Source of the DNA: Dermacentor variabilis
Lineage: Eukaryota; Arthropoda; Arachnida; Ixodida; Ixodidae
Assembly: GCF_050947875.1 (NCBI RefSeq)
Contig: NC_134574.1
Span: 153,848,051 to 153,912,050 of the forward strand
Direction of reading: 5' to 3'
DNA length: 64,000 nt
The translations under genes were made by a program, and so were the position numbers. This document shows, in pieces, positions 59,808 through 64,000 of this stretch. Under the pieces are notes generated by a model that saw only the letters and a list, made by a program, of their open reading frames with translations, was not told the origin of the DNA and did not search any database. The stretch's first letter is position 1. Each line of letters opens with the position of its first letter.

Positions 59808-60517
59808 TGTTGCGTTTCGCCTGCGACACGTGGTTTTGCCGGCGCGACTGCGGCGGGGCGGCAGACATTTTGGCCCGATCGTCGTCGCCGCAACGCTCAT
59901 CGGCAGGTGTTTCCAGGCGCGACTGCGGCGATGCGACCGCAAAGGATCACCCTCTCATTCCAGTCATTGTGCCCGAACCAGGCGATGCGAAAGCAGGGAT
60001 CATCCTCTCATTACAGTCATTGTGCCCGACCGGCAGCGCTACGACAGGGTGCTACGAGATCGTGCTCGACATGGTGCTACGGCAGCGCTACGACAGGGTG
60101 CTACGAGATCGTGCTCGACATGGTGCTACGGCAGCGCTACGACAGTGTGCGTCACCATTAGCCCATTGTACATTCACGTGCTCGTCTTTTGAGGGGTTCC
60201 TTCTTGCCCTCAACTGCGAGAGTATAAAAACAGCTGCCCCCGGACGCCAAAGGGAGGGCTCCGATTTCTTCTGTTGAGTAAAGTGCTCTCCCGTCTCTCT
60301 ACTTCGGTCAACCTGACCGCCAACTCTTTGCGATGTTAAAATAAACAAGTTGTTTTGTTGTTACCAGTCGACTCATGCTTTGCCGGGACCTTCGGATGCT
60401 TCCAGTTGTACCCCAGGCCGCCAGGCCAACGCTACCCTTGGGGCTTGCGACCCAGGTACAACCACGGGCGTCAGCGCCGAGTTCCCAACAGGTCGTACCA
60501 TCGGTGCGATCCAAACA
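59808..60517 (+). repeat. 3' LTR
   Basis: 710 bp, with the same ends and internal 49-bp repeats as the 5' LTR. It differs by two substitutions. TATA and AATAAA are at equivalent positions (60223 and 60340). It is followed by the ACGT target duplication. Confidence 0.95.
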
Positions 60518-60544
60518 ACGTATAGACTGAAAATCGATCGTCGA

Positions 60545-60795
60545 TAGTTTCCGCACAATCTTTTACGTCCCAAAACGACCACCTTTACGGGGCACGCCGA
60601 AGTGGGGGAACGCGGATTAATTTTGGACCAACCGAGGATATTTAATGCCCACCCAATGCAGGGCACACAGGCGGATTTTTAATTTTTTTTCTGCATCTCG
60701 CCCCCAAGGAAATGCGGCCGGCGCGCGGGATTCGATCCCGCTACCTCGCGCTTACCAGCGCAACGTCGCACCCGCTATACGCCACCACGACGGGT
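60545..60795 (-). repeat. Ruka-type SINE, diverged full-length copy
   Basis: The minus strand starts acccgtcgtggtggcgtatag and has B box gggatcgaatcccgc (about 60727-60741). It retains gaaatgcggccg in complement, the accgaggatatttaatgccc block and tacggggcacgccgaagtgg. It lies 28 bp right of the retrotransposon. Confidence 0.75.
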
Positions 60796-61640
60796 TATCA
60801 ACGAAGCCGACTGCGTTCGAAAATACGCAACGTCTCAAAGTGACGGCTTTCGGAAACTCCTCAAGAGCGGCCAAAACGTGCCAAAAACGCCTCACTGCCA
60901 GTATTTGCATTATTTGTTAAATATTGCCTGGGCTCGACTGAAGACCTCGGGCGCTGTCTTTTCAGAGGAGACGAGATGTTTAAATTATCCCAACAGCATT
61001 GCCGCAGGTGAGGAGAAAGGCGGTCTTAAAAAAAAAAAAAAATTGCTGGAGTGGCAGCCCCTACATCTTTCTTACCAGCAAAGATGAAGTCACAGTTTGC
61101 CTATACTTCTATACCCTGAAAGAGGGCTACATCAGCTGAAATCCGCTCACAGCTCATTTCATTTCGCTCAGTCATTGTAAATGCTAGCCTAGTTGGAAAA
61201 TAAAAGCACGTAGTCTCTGGCTAAAATGCTCCCTTTGGCTGCGTGCTAATATCATGATGTGCCAGTTTAACAAGAGGTTTATGCTTCCTTCTCAAACCAG
61301 TGACAGAAAGAAAGACGTCGAACATTATCTGCACGGCAAAATTCGCCATCCTAAATAGCACGGAGTAGGAAGAAAGCGCTTTGTATAATGCCCGCTATTG
61401 GCTAACGTATTTTTTTTTTTTTTTTCGTGCCGATGGTAAGGTGGCGACGGTCCGGCATAATTTCTGTGACTATAAGACGGGTGCAAGATTGGGCTTGTTG
61501 CTAAAGTATGCTTTAAAGTTTGATTAACAGCGCAATGACATCAAAGGCGACAGAAGAAGGAACAAAGCGCCAGCATTTTTTTTTAAACCTCCTTGCTCGT
61601 CACCTGCGGCAATGCTGTCGCGATAAACATCTCATCGCCT
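60796..61640. other. No gene recognised
   Basis: Mixed-composition sequence with A- and T-runs (61028-61041 and about 61411-61425). No open frame or repeat that could be assigned. Confidence 0.5.
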
Positions 61641-61659
61641 CAATAAGACTGCGCCCGTG

Positions 61660-61790
61660 GTCTGCAGTCGATCCCAGGACTTACCATGCATGTTCGGTCG
61701 CGAGACCTCTATAACGACCGAACGCCCCACAGGTCTTATAAACTGCATACCTTACACGGTGTAACTGTATATATCTTTCACGACGTTCGT
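61660..61790 (+). repeat. Hairpin-bearing repeat, copy 1
   Basis: gttcggtcg (61692-61700) pairs with cgaccgaac (61715-61723) around cgagacctctataa. It is followed by ggtcttataaactg and ttacacggtgtaactgtat. The same series occurs at 62545-62625. Confidence 0.6.
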
Positions 61791-62038
61791 TTGAGACGTC
61801 AGCTGCCACTCCAGCAAACAATAATAATAAAAAAATCCTCCTCGGTGACGAGACAGTGGCATTGCGCGCTCACACCGCGCCCACAACGCGGTTCGCACGC
61901 GAAGTCCCGCGGCTGTTTTGTCTCCCATATGCAAATCGCGCGCACAGGTGATGACGTCGGCCAGCTGACCGCCGTCACAACAAGCTCAACAGCTGACCGC
62001 CTCACGGGGCGGGGCGCCCGCCACATCGCCTTTGAGCG

Positions 62039-62099
62039 GGTGGTGGTGGTGGTGGTAGTGGTGGTGGTGGTGGGGGGGGGGGGGATAATAATAATAATA
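62039..62099. repeat. (GGT)n, poly-G and (ATA)n tracts
   Basis: Three simple tracts in a row: about 11 GGT units with one variant, a G-run of about 14 and five ATA units. Confidence 0.95.
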
Positions 62100-62544
62100 T
62101 ATCAGCCAAGGCCATTGCTCGGCAAGGACACATTGTGCAACCCGTGAGCGATCGAGTCCCGTCCGGCCTGTGAGTACCGCGCGCTCGGAATTCGCAATTC
62201 GACGACCCTGTTTTTTCTTCTTCTTCTTCCTCCGTCTTTTTTTCTTTTTTTTTTTTGCGCCGGCCGTGTCCCTCCACAGCTTCTGGAAGTATAAGCCGAA
62301 ACATGTACGCAAGATGACGCAACTGAAAACAAAAAAAAAAAAAAAATCCGCATGGGAACTTGTTTCAGCCGTTTTGTAGTATACAGATGCCGGCCACGAA
62401 AGCCTACCGTGTATGTGTGCCTAAGGCAGCGGCAATCTACAGGGAGTCCCAGCTAACTTCAGCCAAGCTGTTCAACGGGAAAAAAAAAGAAAAAGAAAGA
62501 AAGCCTTAGTTAAAACAACACGGTACGGTGCACGATGCGATTTT

Positions 62545-62625
62545 AAGACCTATACCGTGTTCGGTCGCGAAACCTCTATATAACGACCGAACACAAGTCT
62601 TATAACTGTATCTCTCACGGTGTCC
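62545..62625 (+). repeat. Hairpin-bearing repeat, copy 2
   Basis: tgttcggtcg (62558-62567) pairs with cgaccgaaca (62584-62593) around cgaaacctctatataa. agtcttataactgtatctc and tcacggtgt follow. The order and spacing match copy 1 at 61.7 kb. Confidence 0.6.
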
Positions 62626-62910
62626 TTTTAATTTTTCTCCTTTTTTTTCGTTGAAGAGCTACAGCCTAACGTTAGCTGGAACAAACGGAAGCGTCAATAA
62701 ACGTGTCTACATTATCCAACAACAACATGGCAAAGCATGGAGAGAGGATGGGAGGGCGAGGGCGTGGTGTTCGGCATGACACTCTTCGGAACATCAGCAG
62801 ACACAGAAGGGTGATATGGTATGGGCTAGTCGGTTCGTTTTTCTTGCGTCCCTTGTCCCTTCTTCGCGCTGTACCACACAATCAGCAGACAGTTGCAGCA
62901 TGGCCCAAAC

Positions 62911-63131
62911 CAGCGCTCTATATAGCTTCGCGTTGCAACGGCAGCGCCGCAACACGCGCCGCCTAAACATCGAGCTGAGGAAACACTTTTCAGCAGTAGC
63001 AACCGCGTGCACGGCCATTTTTCCGCGTCAGCAAGTTCACCGTCCGTCTCGAGCCACACGCGAGCGTCCACCGTGTGCGGCTATACGCGAGTGGACAGCG
63101 GCGTTATACAGAACGCAGTACAAGAAGCGAA
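62911..63131 (+). repeat. GC-rich repeated unit, copy 1
   Basis: It contains cagcgctctatatagcttcg, cagcgccgcaacacgc, cagcaagttcaccgtccgt and gcggcgttatacagaacgca. The corresponding blocks occur in the same order at 63806-64000. The 106-codon open frame over it is not recognisable. Confidence 0.5.
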
Positions 63132-63548
63132 TGTGATCCTCTCAACGCGCGCATACACATGGCCACGGGCAGAGCCTGCGTGGTAATCGGACGAGTCGGG
63201 CTAAAAAGCAAACGTTGATTGCCTACGTAGGCGCGCGCTCTCTGTTACCGTTCAAAACGCCGTGCCAGTTTTCGCAGCCCTCCATGTGCCGGACGACGGC
63301 ATATATTTTAGGCGCACACTCAAACTGTCGTACAACGGCCCTCCTGCAAGCAACGCTACCTATATAGACTGCCCCAGGCCAGCGCTGGTTCCTCATAGCG
63401 AGGATGGAGGAAACACGCACACTTTGGCGCACTATATAGCTCCGTGGTACTGAATGCGCATGCTCTGAGTATGTATATACATAGTATGCACGTACGTCAT
63501 TAAAGGATACCCCACGACTTCCCGATTACGGCGGCGCCATGTTGGGGA

Positions 63549-63585
63549 ACCTATAGGCTGTTGATAAGGTTCCCCAAGATGGCGG
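63549..63585. repeat. Short inverted repeat
   Basis: ttggggaacctata and its complement ataaggttccccaa flank ggctgttg. The flanks gccatg and gatggcgg also partly match. A small foldback or an internal end of a MITE. Confidence 0.5.
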
Positions 63586-63805
63586 AAGGTATAGCGGAAG
63601 CAGACGACAGCAGCGGATGTGACGTCACGTGCATACTATGCGTACCGCGAGGTGCACCTCGTGTTTCGCGAACGCATCGCTCTGTAACTAAGAGCAAGCA
63701 CACGAAAAAAGAAGAAGAAAAAAAACGTTACGCGCTCGATAACGCTGCGGGCATGCGCATTCCAGATATAAGCTATTCCGCGAAACACGCAGTTTTATGG
63801 GCAAC

Positions 63806-64000
63806 CAGCGCTGAAACTTCGCGTGCCAACAGCCAGCGCCGTAACACACAGCCTATATAGCGAGCGGTGGACACAATTTACAGTATAGCACATGCTACGC
63901 TTTTGGCATCAGCAAATTCACCGCTCGTTTCGAAGCACATGTGTCCGGCCTCTGACCTGTCTGGGCAGCGACGTGCTATAGAACATAGCAGCACGTGCGC
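63806..64000 (+). repeat. GC-rich repeated unit, copy 2 (cut by window edge)
   Basis: Blocks cagcgctgaaacttcgcg, cagcgccgtaacacac, cagcaaattcaccgctcgt and gcgacgtgctatagaacata parallel copy 1, about 890 bp away in direct orientation. A weaker third partner may lie near 63293-63400. Confidence 0.5.

Larger units (their letters stand above)
55805..60517 (+). mobile_element. Young Ty3/Gypsy-type LTR retrotransposon, Gmr1-like order, internally deleted
   Basis: The 4713-bp element is bounded by two 710-bp LTRs that start TG and end CA. The target duplication ACGT lies at 55801-55804 and 60518-60521. The LTRs differ at only two aligned sites (C55866/T59869 and G56159/C60162). Between them is a leader, one intact 817-codon ORF (56869-59322) and a 485-bp 3' untranslated stretch. 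The ORF joins Gag to an integrase C-terminal module and then to RT-RNase H. Nucleocapsid, protease and the integrase core are missing. It is therefore probably non-autonomous and dependent on a full-length relative. No envelope-like ORF is present. Confidence 0.93.

Overview
The window is nuclear DNA of an arthropod, most likely a hard (ixodid) tick. Three things point there: a split HIF-alpha gene with multi-kilobase introns, many copies of the tRNA-derived SINE family known from ixodid ticks (Ruka type), and a dense mix of foldback elements, LINE 3' ends, one LTR retrotransposon and long microsatellites. The species cannot be named from the sequence alone.

Left third (1 to about 18.8 kb, fairly AT-rich): this is the interior of a hypoxia-inducible factor alpha gene on the minus strand. 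Four coding exons are supported by homology, canonical splice sites and matching phases: bHLH (18602-18798), start of PAS-A (11834-11973), rest of PAS-A (6824-7018), and linker plus start of PAS-B (3715-4001). The gene runs off the left edge, so the rest of PAS-B, the oxygen-dependent degradation domain and the transactivation domain are absent. The exon carrying the start codon was not found; it lies upstream of 18.8 kb (higher coordinates), in or beyond the window. The introns carry SINEs, a tandem pair of foldback elements, a CTGGGC-leader hairpin element and a 69-bp tandem duplication.

Middle (about 19-55 kb): no convincing host gene. It holds LINE 3' ends (22.5, 46.8, 48.4 and 50.6 kb), a decayed LTR-retroelement integrase (27.9-28.4 kb), a 734-bp TTAA-flanked foldback element (40.8-41.6 kb), further palindromic elements (26.2, 32.1 and 35.0-35.4 kb), dispersed repeats with paired CCAATCAG motifs, Ruka SINEs, and very long microsatellites. 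Several CpG-rich blocks (about 33.1-34.1, 38.6-39.0 and 51.0-51.7 kb) could hold a promoter or 5' exon, but nothing fixes one.

Right (55.8-60.5 kb): a complete-looking, very young Ty3/Gypsy-type LTR retrotransposon. It has two 710-bp LTRs with 2 mismatches and a 4-bp ACGT target duplication. Its single intact 817-codon ORF reads Gag, then an integrase C-terminal (GPY/F) module, then reverse transcriptase, RNase H and stop. Protease and the integrase core are missing. The order IN before RT is that of Gmr1-like Gypsy elements, so I read it as an internally deleted, probably non-autonomous Gmr1-like element. The last 3.5 kb holds another SINE, two copies of a small hairpin-bearing repeat, and repeated GC-rich units reaching the right edge.
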